Source: an uncultured Corynebacterium sp. (GTDB taxonomy: Bacteria > Actinomycetota > Actinomycetes > Mycobacteriales > Mycobacteriaceae). Taken from it: a DNA stretch of 64,000 nucleotides. The stretch lies in contig NZ_CAMIGN010000013.1 in assembly GCF_946221935.1 (NCBI RefSeq), positions 17,218 to 81,217 of the forward strand. Reading direction: 5' to 3'. The translations under genes were made by a program, and so were the position numbers. Under the pieces are notes generated by a model. That model was not told the DNA's origin. It did no database searches and worked only from the letters and a program-made list of their open reading frames with translations. Below, piece after piece: positions 34,015-42,114 of the stretch (within the stretch, counting starts at the first letter, position 1; each line of letters begins with the position of its first letter).

Positions 34015-34883
34015 GCGGACAAGTGAGTGCGGAGGCGGCTGGCACGGCCAGCACTGTGGAGAACGTACTCGCCGAGCTGCAGGAATGGCCCGTAGACAAC
34101 GTAGCCGCGGCGGCGCTGTGGGACGGCACTACGGCAACCTATGGTGACACAGCAGCGCGGTTCCCACTGGCCAGCGTGAGCAAGCTGATCACCGCCTATG
34201 CCGCCCTTTTGGCCGTGGAGGAAGGCGCCTTCGAACTGGATCAGCAGGTTCCGGCGGAGTTGCTGCCCGAGTTCGACGACCTGCCGACGGTGCGCGAGTT
34301 GCTGGCGCACACGAGTGGCATTGGTTTCCGCGGCCGCTCCCCGGAAAAGCCGCGCGGTGCTCGGAGGATCTACTCTTCGGCGGGTTACGAGGTGCTGGCG
34401 GACTTCATCGCCGCGGAAGCCGACATGCCTTTCGCGGACTACGTGGCCGAGGGCGTGTGCGCACCGTTGGGGATTAAGGTCACGGTCGAGGGCAGCGCGG
34501 GGCACGGTTTTTCTGCCTCGGTTGACGCTCTGTCGGCGCTGTGTGCGGAATTTTTGACGCCCACAGTGTTGGCTCCCACCACTCTGCGCGAGGCGCTGGA
34601 ACCGCAGTGGCCGGAGCTTTCCGGAGTGGTCCCCGGCTATGGAATGCAGAAGCCCTGCCCGTGGGGACTGGGATTTGAACTGCACGGTGAGAAGTCGCCG
34701 CACTGGTTGGGCGAAAAGATGCCCGCGACGGTAGCGGGGCACTTCGGGCAGTCGGGAACATTCTTATGGTTCCACCCGGAAACAAAGAAAGCCGCCGTCG
34801 TCCTCACGGATGAGGACTTCGGCGACTGGGCCAAGCAGCGCTGGGATGTTTTCAACCAGCGACTGTGGGAGGCCATGGGTTAG
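34011..34883 (+). CDS. serine hydrolase, beta-lactamase/DD-peptidase family
   Basis: A 290-residue protein of the class-C beta-lactamase/penicillin-binding-like fold. It has the SxxK motif in PLASVSKLITAY (about residues 50-61), the tyrosine motif in IYSSAGYEVLADFI, and a late HFGQSGTFLWF that resembles the third (H/K)xG box. No signal peptide is visible, so it may be cytosolic. The GTG at 34011 overlaps the acpP stop; a second GTG at 34023 is possible. The coupling suggests an acyl-thioesterase or esterase function linked to ACP, which is inference only. Confidence 0.78.
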   Translation: MSGQVSAEAAGTASTVENVLAELQEWPVDNVAAAALWDGTTATYGDTAARFPLASVSKLITAYAALLAVEEGAFELDQQVPAELLPEFDDLPTVRELLAHTSGIGFRGRSPEKPRGARRIYSSAGYEVLADFIAAEADMPFADYVAEGVCAPLGIKVTVEGSAGHGFSASVDALSALCAEFLTPTVLAPTTLREALEPQWPELSGVVPGYGMQKPCPWGLGFELHGEKSPHWLGEKMPATVAGHFGQSGTFLWFHPETKKAAVVLTDEDFGDWAKQRWDVFNQRLWEAMG

Positions 34884-34918
34884 GCCCTGGCTGCGCTAGA
34901 GGTACAGCCGGGTAGGGG

Positions 34919-35857
34919 TTATTCGAAGGTGGTACGCAGGTCCTTGTGGCCCTCTGCGTGCCAGTCCACGTAGGCATTGTCCTTCGTCTCGATGCCCTGT
35001 TCCTTCTGGTGCGGCACCTTTGCAACAATGTTGCGGCGTGCACGGCCAGAGCGCAGCTGGGATTCGATACGCTCGGCCAGCTTCGCCAGACCCATGTTGA
35101 TCAGGATCATGATTACAGCAATCAGCATCAGCGCCGGGATCATCGCACCGTAGTACTCACCCAGCTGGCGGCCGGAGCGGACAACCTCCACGAAGCCGAT
35201 CATGTAGCCCAGCGCGGAGTCCTTTAGCGCAATGACCATCTGGGAGATGATCGCAGGCAGCATAGCTGCCACGGCCTGTGGCAGCAGGATCAGGAAGATG
35301 GACTGGCGGTGGCTCAAGCCCAAAGCGATAGCGGCTTCGCGCTGGCCGCGCGGTAGCGATTCGATACCCGAGCGCAGGGTCTCGGCGATCACAGAGCCGT
35401 TGTACATCGTCAGGCCGAACACCACTGCCGTGAAGCCTAGCCAGTTAGAAGGCACCAGCTGCAGCAGGGAGAATACGGCGTAGGCGAAAAGCATCAGCAC
35501 CAGCACCGGGATGGAGCGGAAGAATTCCACGATGATGCCGCAGATCCAGCGGACCGGGGCGACCAAGGATAGGCGCCCCACGCCCAGCAGGGCGCCGATG
35601 ACAATGGCCAGGACGATGGAGACCGCGGCCGCACCGATGGTGGAGATCAAACCGGGGATGATGTACGTCGTCCAAGTTGATCCTTCCAGGAAGAAGGACC
35701 ACTTTGCGGATTCGAACTGGCCTTTCTCGTTGAGCTTCAAGCCAACTAGAACCAGGATCGCCGCGACTACTACGACCGTAACAACGGTCAGGATTGAGTT
35801 GAGCCTGCGGCCCTTGGGGCCTGGGGCGTCATACAAAACAGTTGCGCGTACAGACAT
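34919..35857 (-). CDS. gluD: glutamate ABC transporter permease GluD
   Basis: A 312-residue permease of the polar amino-acid uptake type. TM segments occur from about residue 21, with the EAA loop near SLPRGQREAAIALGLSHRQ. It starts at ATG 35857, overlapping the gluC stop as TAATG. A basic tail of about 50 residues follows the last TM. It is the last gene of gluABCD, which imports glutamate using ATP hydrolysis by GluA. Confidence 0.9.
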   Translation of the reverse strand: MSVRATVLYDAPGPKGRRLNSILTVVTVVVVAAILVLVGLKLNEKGQFESAKWSFFLEGSTWTTYIIPGLISTIGAAAVSIVLAIVIGALLGVGRLSLVAPVRWICGIIVEFFRSIPVLVLMLFAYAVFSLLQLVPSNWLGFTAVVFGLTMYNGSVIAETLRSGIESLPRGQREAAIALGLSHRQSIFLILLPQAVAAMLPAIISQMVIALKDSALGYMIGFVEVVRSGRQLGEYYGAMIPALMLIAVIMILINMGLAKLAERIESQLRSGRARRNIVAKVPHQKEQGIETKDNAYVDWHAEGHKDLRTTFE

Positions 35858-36543
35858 TAGCGCTTCACCGCCCATCGCTTACCTGCCCAACCGAAGAACA
35901 AACCGGTGGGGAGCGTCAAGATAATAAACCCAATTGCGATGACTCCGAAGATCACCAGGATGTCGCTGGCGTAGTCCTCCGTCAGGGTCTTCATCAACAG
36001 GGAGGCCTCGGCCACACCAATCACGGATGCGATGGTGGTGTTCTTCGTCAACGCGATCAGAGTGTTGCCCAGCGGCACGATCGCGCCGCGCAGAGCCTGC
36101 GGGAAGATCACGTGGCGGAAGTTCTGGCCAAAGCTAAGCCCCAGGGAACGGGCGGCTTCGGCCTGGCCGAAGGGCACGGTATTGATGCCGGAGCGTAGTG
36201 ACTCGGCCACGAAGCAGGAGGTGTAGGCCACGAAGGCCAGAACCGCCAGCCGGAAGTTCTGCTTTTCGATGAAGGAATCGTTCTCCACCGCCAGCAGCAG
36301 GCCGAGGTTGTAGTACAGACCCATGGAGGCCAGCAGAATGATCAACGTCAGCGGGGTGTTACGAACGATGTTGATGTACCACGCGGACAGGTTGCGCAGA
36401 ATGGCCACGGGGCTCACGCGCATTGCGGTCAGGATGATTCCGAAGATCATTGATCCCACCGCAGAGAAGAACGTCAACTTGATGGTTACCCAGAATGCCG
36501 GTAGCAGTTCGGGCTTCATCTCGGACCATAGTTCGGGATTCAT
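35857..36543 (-). CDS. gluC: glutamate ABC transporter permease GluC
   Basis: A 228-residue permease with about five TM segments and the EAA loop NTVPFGQAEAARSLGLSFGQ. AAGGAGG precedes the ATG at 36543 at good distance. It lies 17 bp after gluB and overlaps gluD by one base, so the order gluA-gluB-gluC-gluD is a single unit. It pairs with GluD as the membrane heterodimer. Confidence 0.92.
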   Translation of the reverse strand: MNPELWSEMKPELLPAFWVTIKLTFFSAVGSMIFGIILTAMRVSPVAILRNLSAWYINIVRNTPLTLIILLASMGLYYNLGLLLAVENDSFIEKQNFRLAVLAFVAYTSCFVAESLRSGINTVPFGQAEAARSLGLSFGQNFRHVIFPQALRGAIVPLGNTLIALTKNTTIASVIGVAEASLLMKTLTEDYASDILVIFGVIAIGFIILTLPTGLFFGWAGKRWAVKR

Positions 36544-36560
36544 AGTGCGTTCCTCCTTCC

Positions 36561-37457
36561 CTACTTCTTATCGACGAACGACAGGTCGCCGATCTCCGGC
36601 TTTTCGCCGAGATCCACGTTGTCGCCCAGGTTCTTGGCGACGATCTTTTGGAACTCGCCGGAATCGTGCATTTCGTTCAGCGCTTCGTTGACCTCAGCCT
36701 TGGCTTCGTCATCGCCCTTAGGCAGGCCGATACCGTAGCGCTCGTTGGTCCAGTAGCTACCGTCGTCCTTCTTGAGCTGGATCACGCTGTAGTTTTCGCC
36801 ATAGCGCTGTTGGTAGCGCTGGGCAAAGCCCGCGAGAATGGTCGCGTCTGTCGTGGTGGCATCCACCACGCCCTGCTTAAGGCCCTCGGCGCAGGCGGCG
36901 TAGGTATCGAACTCCTGCAGCTGCACCTCCGGCAGCGCGGACTTCACCTTCTGCGCTGGGGTGGAGCCGGATACGGAGCACAGGCGAGTGCCCGGCGCGA
37001 TGTCCTTGAGTCCCTTAATGCCGGAGTCTTCGCGTACCAGCAGCGCCTGGTGGGTCACCACGTACGGGCCTGCGAAGTCGACGGCCTTGAGACGGCCCTT
37101 GTTGATGGAGTAGGTCGCGGTGATCATGTTGACCTCACCGTTGTTGATGAGGGTCTCGCGCTGTGCGGATGGGGTTTCGCGCCACTTGATTTCTGGCGTG
37201 GCCCAGCCGTGCTTCTTTGCGATGTATTCCACGACGTAGCGGGATACGTCGGTATCCAGGCCGGCGAATTGCTTATCGGGGGTGCGCTCGCCCAGGTTGG
37301 GTTGGTCGTATTTGGTGCCCAGGACAACGTGGCCGGATTCGATGTCCGCCAGTAGGTCGCGGGCGCCACCGGATCCACACGCGGCAAGCGTCACCACGGT
37401 TGTGGTGGCAACCACAGCAGCCGTGAGCCGCTTGATTGCGCTTTTCAAAGTAGACAT
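36561..37457 (-). CDS. gluB: glutamate ABC transporter substrate-binding lipoprotein GluB
   Basis: A 298-residue lipoprotein: basic N-terminus, hydrophobic stretch and lipobox TLAACGSGG (Cys near residue 27), then a type-II periplasmic-binding fold of family 3. Motifs are FAGLDTDVSRYVVEYIAKK, NMITATYSINKGRLKAVDFAGPY and TTDATILAGF. The ATG at 37457 is chosen; an upstream TTG at 37463 is less likely. It captures glutamate outside the membrane for GluCD. Confidence 0.92.
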   Translation of the reverse strand: MSTLKSAIKRLTAAVVATTTVVTLAACGSGGARDLLADIESGHVVLGTKYDQPNLGERTPDKQFAGLDTDVSRYVVEYIAKKHGWATPEIKWRETPSAQRETLINNGEVNMITATYSINKGRLKAVDFAGPYVVTHQALLVREDSGIKGLKDIAPGTRLCSVSGSTPAQKVKSALPEVQLQEFDTYAACAEGLKQGVVDATTTDATILAGFAQRYQQRYGENYSVIQLKKDDGSYWTNERYGIGLPKGDDEAKAEVNEALNEMHDSGEFQKIVAKNLGDNVDLGEKPEIGDLSFVDKK

Positions 37458-37477
37458 GTGCAAACTCGCTTCCCGAA

Positions 37478-38242
<765 letters not shown>

Positions 38243-38245
38243 ATT

Positions 38246-38263
38246 AAGTAATGCGCATCACTT
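38246..38263. promoter_or_regulatory. near-perfect palindrome before gluA
   Basis: AAGTAATGCGCATCACTT is an 18-bp palindrome with one mismatched base pair, adjoining the AT-rich probable -10 of gluA. Position and symmetry fit a repressor site. In C. glutamicum the glu operon answers to nitrogen and carbon regulators; which one would bind here is not known. Confidence 0.4.
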
Positions 38264-38388
38264 TTAAGTAATCAAAGGAAGATGGCTCACCCTTGTTCGG
38301 CAATGTGTGGCGTTTTAGCTCTTCAAGCGGGGACGATGCCGGATGAGAGTCGGCGGGGTCGCTACTCAATTGACCGGGGAGGCGTACG

Positions 38389-39075
38389 GTGGCGGTCATG
38401 AATTTCTCTGAATTTATACGTAACCGTCACTCCCCTCGCGCGTTCCTGCCGGACCCTATCCCTGCTGCGGACATCAAGGAGATTCTTCTTGACGCCCAAT
38501 CCGCGCCCTCGAACTCCAACACACAGCCGTGGAATGTCCACGTGATTGGTGGCCAGAAGCTGAAGGATTTGAGTGCCGCCTTGATTGAGGAGTTCGACAC
38601 CAATGGTCTGAACCCTGACTTCACTATTGACTATGGCCAGGGTGTGCATCCGCAGCGTTCGCAGGAGCTGGCGGCGAAGATGTACGGGCTGCTGGGCATT
38701 GCGCGTGAGGATAAAGAGGCGCGCACGGAGTTCGTCCGCGAGAACCTGCGTTTCTTTGGTGCGCCGTACTCGGCTTTGATGTTTATTCCGCCGATGGGCG
38801 ACCGTATTCGCGCAGCGTTTGACCAGGGGACGTACGCGGAGAACTTCCTGCTTTCCCTGACCGCCCACGGCTATCACGGTGTGCCGCAGGGCATGATCTC
38901 GCTGCTGGCGCCGACGGTGCGCGAGTTCCTGGGCATGGATGAGGAGTACAAGCTGGTGACGGCACTGACCTTCGGCCGTGCGGATGAATCCAGCCCGGTG
39001 TTCAAGACGGATCCGGGCCGCGTGGCGCTCTCCGAGACCGTGACGGTGCACGGGATTGAGGGGTTGAGCCTTTAG
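38389..39075 (+). CDS. nitroreductase family protein
   Basis: A 228-residue FMN-dependent nitroreductase. The N-terminus EFIRNRHSPRAFLPDP holds the RxSxRxF flavin-binding pattern. QSAPSNSNTQPWNVHVI (about residues 38-54) is the second conserved segment, and LTFGRADESSPV closes the fold. The GTG at 38389 has GGGGAGG six bases upstream and is preferred to ATG 38398, which is 15 bases away. It reduces nitro, quinone or related substrates with NAD(P)H; the natural one is unknown. Confidence 0.88.
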   Translation: MAVMNFSEFIRNRHSPRAFLPDPIPAADIKEILLDAQSAPSNSNTQPWNVHVIGGQKLKDLSAALIEEFDTNGLNPDFTIDYGQGVHPQRSQELAAKMYGLLGIAREDKEARTEFVRENLRFFGAPYSALMFIPPMGDRIRAAFDQGTYAENFLLSLTAHGYHGVPQGMISLLAPTVREFLGMDEEYKLVTALTFGRADESSPVFKTDPGRVALSETVTVHGIEGLSL

Positions 39076-39159
39076 GGCGTTAGCCCGGGATTGGGGCCAC
39101 AAATCCCCCCACGTACGCAAATGCATCTTGTATGCCTTTTTCTAAGGAAAAATTGATGG

Positions 39160-41274
39160 CTATTCTTCTAAGTCAACAAGAGAAATCGATTTAACCAAAC
39201 TGTTCAGCTTCTTGGTCAAAACCCTTGGTGTATCAATCAAGAAATACCTATCCTCTCTCTTGCCAACCACCCTCTTTTCAACACTTTCAATGAACGGATG
39301 CGACAAAAAGTCTAACGCTGATTTAATCTCCGAAATAGAAGGTTTAGATTCCACTTCGTCGCGCAACTTCAAATAGATATCGGATGCAGATAGTGCGCCA
39401 CCCGTTACCACATCCTTTTCCCGAGCTTCCCCTGCCAAAGCCCCGACAATATGCCCTATCAACGCGAGCTGTCTTTCGCTTTGACCCCAACGCGCCTCTA
39501 ACCGCCGTGCCGATTCGTCACCTGGAGTAACAAGATCAATGAACACAGAAGTAGATATTGGGCATTCACTATATCGCTGCAGGATATGAGCCAACTCATT
39601 TGTTGTCAGTAATCGTACCCCGTGCTCACGAGCACGGGACTGGATCCGACCAGCTTCAAAATTGGGCCCTACAACGACTACAAAATCCGCATTATGCTTC
39701 TGTTTGTGTTCACGCAGAGTGTCAAACGAGATTGCATTCTCTAAAACCTTTCCACTTGAAGCAGCTTTTGTATCGATAGCAACCTGCTTGATCTCCCCAT
39801 CTTGATCATCAAGAGTCGCCAGAACGTCAGTTTGGCCACTTCCACCAATGTGACGCGTTTCAAAGCCTAGTGCCGAGAACACCTCTGCAACAGCCATCTC
39901 TAGGCGATCAGGATGAGCTGAATCAGTCGCACTCTCCTTCAAATCATAAATAAGCTTCTCGGCTAACCCCAAGACTCTCCTGCCACTGATTTCATTACAC
40001 GGCTCTTCGCGTGAGGCCTCCGCGAAGGACTCTTCCGTCTGCTGCAAGCTAAAAACTGATGCAACCTTTTGACCTAGGGAAGTTGGCTTGTACCGCCAAT
40101 TTGAATGCTCAAAAATAAGTCCAGCGGCAGAGAGGATTTGAAGTCTTGTTCTAACTCCTCCTACATCTTCGCGTTGAAACCCATAATGCTCTACAGCTGC
40201 GCGCGCGAGCTCTGGAGCCCTTGAGTACTCTCCAAGGAGTGGAATTATCTCCAGAACAAAAAGAAAGTGGGTGTGCAGGATCAGCGCAAGGTTGAAAGCT
40301 GTAGGGGATTCCAACCAGGATTTTCCTATCAAGGTCGGCTCAAAGCGATTATATCCGCATTGCTCAATCAATCCTGCTGCTGTTAATGTTGTTAAACTAG
40401 CACTAAAAGAACTAGCTGACACGCGAAATTCGTTTTGAGCAAATGTAAACAAATCATCTCTACTGATTTCCGGCGAACTAGCATGGACCAGGTTTAGCAA
40501 TGCTTGAACCGCATCCATCCCCCCTCCGCCTCGAGGTATATAACCGAGCGAGGCACGGCGCTCCGATAGTTTCACATCATTCAAAGATTCGAGCACTTCA
40601 AGAATTGATTCCGGGATTGCAGGTAAATCCACATCTTCTGCAGACTTACCCTCATCGATCCTCCTTGGTGGGAAACCTAAAACCAAATGCTTCTGAACAT
40701 CCTCACCAAGAGAAGTCAGCCCGTAACTTGTATTGGTGTAAAACTCTGTGACCCCCAACGAGGAAAACCACATTAGCCGTCGAAGGACTTGATCCGTTGT
40801 TTGCCAAGGAAGATCGTACTTCTGCGAAGCTACCAAGCGAAGTTCTTAAGATGTTTTAGCTCCGTCAGCTAACTCTCTCAATAGTTCGCCGATAAAGCGC
40901 ATTCTTCGGTGGAATAGCGCTATAAGGACGAAAGGATCGTTAGTATGAAGCCACTGATCAGCTTCACGGCTCACGGCCACATGCCCTTTATCCACTCGGT
41001 CAACTAATCCTGCTGGAGAAACCTGCTTAACGGCATCTTTGATTGTTCTAGCTACGCCATCATCGAATTTCACAAGCTCAGTATCGAGACCAGCGCATTC
41101 ATCAATTGTCGTCAGCAGCACTCGCAGGGAGTTAAGTTGATTATTCCCACCGCCAGGCAAATACGGCATGGCTGAACTTCGAGAAGCCCAAGGGAGAGGT
41201 TCAACTGACCAATATTCCACTTTAAAATCTTTCATTCTCCGAATGATAAAACCGAATTCTTTATTATTGCTCAT
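39160..41274 (-). pseudogene. winged-helix / PD-(D/E)XK nuclease gene split by an in-frame stop
   Basis: Two open stretches lie in the same frame: 41274-40846 (142 codons) and 40836-39160 (558 codons), separated only by TAA 40848-40846 and three sense codons. Read through, they give a ~704-residue protein with a smooth junction (...GAKTS, stop, ELRLVASQKYDLPW). The second part has several winged-helix-like segments. From about residue 311 it has a restriction-endonuclease-like core: E in LEMAVAEVFSALGF, D in GGSGQTDVLA, then QVAIDTKA (D-x-K), followed by ADFVVVVGPNFEAGRI. This resembles Mrr/type-IV-like or defence nucleases. The DNA is more AT-rich than neighbours, suggesting acquisition. If the stop is real, the 558-residue part could only start at a poor TTG (40836). 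Confidence 0.6.
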
Positions 41275-41385
41275 AACGGTTTCATCGCTTAACTCATTTA
41301 ATGATTTCTTTGCATTTTAGATACGATGCTGTAAACAATCAACGATCTTACTGGGGAGCAGCTAGGCCTCTCCTCCCACTTCAGC

Positions 41386-41520
41386 TCAGCCCGCCGGAAC
41401 CTCTCTTCGCAGGAACGCCAGCTACTCCTCAATAATCTCCGAGAACAGCGGCTCCACGTACGGGTCGAAGTGGCCGCCCTCGTGAATGTGCACCGTTGCA
41501 CTCCGAACCTTGCCACGACT
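41386..41520 (-). pseudogene. 3' remnant of an alpha/beta hydrolase gene
   Basis: On the minus strand the frame reads SATVHIHEGGHFDPYVEPLF, then SEIIEE, a TAG (41420-41422), and LAFLRREVPAG followed by TGA (41386-41388). GGHFDPY with a trailing helix 'EIIEEQLAFL' is how several alpha/beta hydrolases end, with the catalytic His in GGH; the TAG replaces a probable CAG. No upstream part of the gene is present, only AT-rich filler before it, so this is a decayed fragment. The rest of 41275-41643 shows no gene. Confidence 0.5.
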
Positions 41521-41643
41521 TTGAGGGTGACATTTGTTGGAGTGACGGCGTCATTAGACATCACCTGAAAAGAGCCAGGCAGCAAGCATTCCTGCCAGAC
41601 GAACAGGGCACCCCTTCCGGCATACCTCTTTTGAAATCTACTG

Positions 41644-41717
41644 TGGGGCCAGCGGGGCTCGAACCCGCGACCAGCGGATTATGAGTCCGCGGCTCTAACC
41701 GACTGAGCTATAGCCCC
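41644..41717 (-). tRNA. tRNA-Met (anticodon CAU)
   Basis: A 74-nt cloverleaf: acceptor GGGGCTA/TGGCCCC, anticodon stem GCGGA/TCCGC with loop CTCATAA (anticodon CAT), T-arm GCGGG-TTCGAGC-CCCGC. Pairing of position 1 argues against an initiator. An Ile2 tRNA with lysidine also has a CAT anticodon; elongator Met is preferred because the equivalent mycobacterial position near dnaG holds tRNA-Met and tRNA-Asn. Confidence 0.88.
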
Positions 41718-41951
41718 AGTGAAGCCAAACCACTCTAACCGAGTGGCTTGCTCACAAAAGATTCAACCACACCGCCTGGCGCGGGCACTCATTTACCCCG
41801 CTTTCGGCGCATCCAACCCCGACCGCACTCCTATCTATCCCCCAGAAATGAACTCTTGAGCAGCCGATTTGTCTGTTTGCACCACTGGCATATAGAGTAT
41901 GTTCTCGTTGCACAGGGCAAGGGCATTCACCCCAAAGCTCACACAACTTAA

Positions 41952-42024
41952 TCCCCTATAGCTCAGTTGGCAGAGCATTCGACTGTTAATCGAAAGGTCA
42001 CTGGTTCGAGCCCAGTTGGGGGAG
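41952..42024 (+). tRNA. tRNA-Asn (anticodon GUU)
   Basis: A 73-nt cloverleaf: acceptor TCCCCTA/TGGGGGA, anticodon stem TTCGA/TCGAA with loop CTGTTAA (anticodon GTT), T-arm ACTGG-TTCGAGC-CCAGT. It is divergent from tRNA-Met; the 234 bp between them hold nothing I recognise. Confidence 0.95.
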
Positions 42025-42114
42025 CCACTTACAAGCCCCGATCGGCTGCGCTACGCAGGCGGTTGGGGCTTTCGCGTTCGAGCTGTAGCCAAAGCGGAAG
42101 CTGCTACTTCCCCA

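Noticed and set aside
34884..34918. Hairpin GGCTG..CAGCC between the serine hydrolase and gluD
   Set aside because: Only a 5-bp stem with no T-run; too weak for a terminator call.
41644..41717. tRNA-Ile2 instead of tRNA-Met
   Set aside because: Same CAT anticodon, but position near dnaG and tRNA-Asn favours Met; not provable without modification data.
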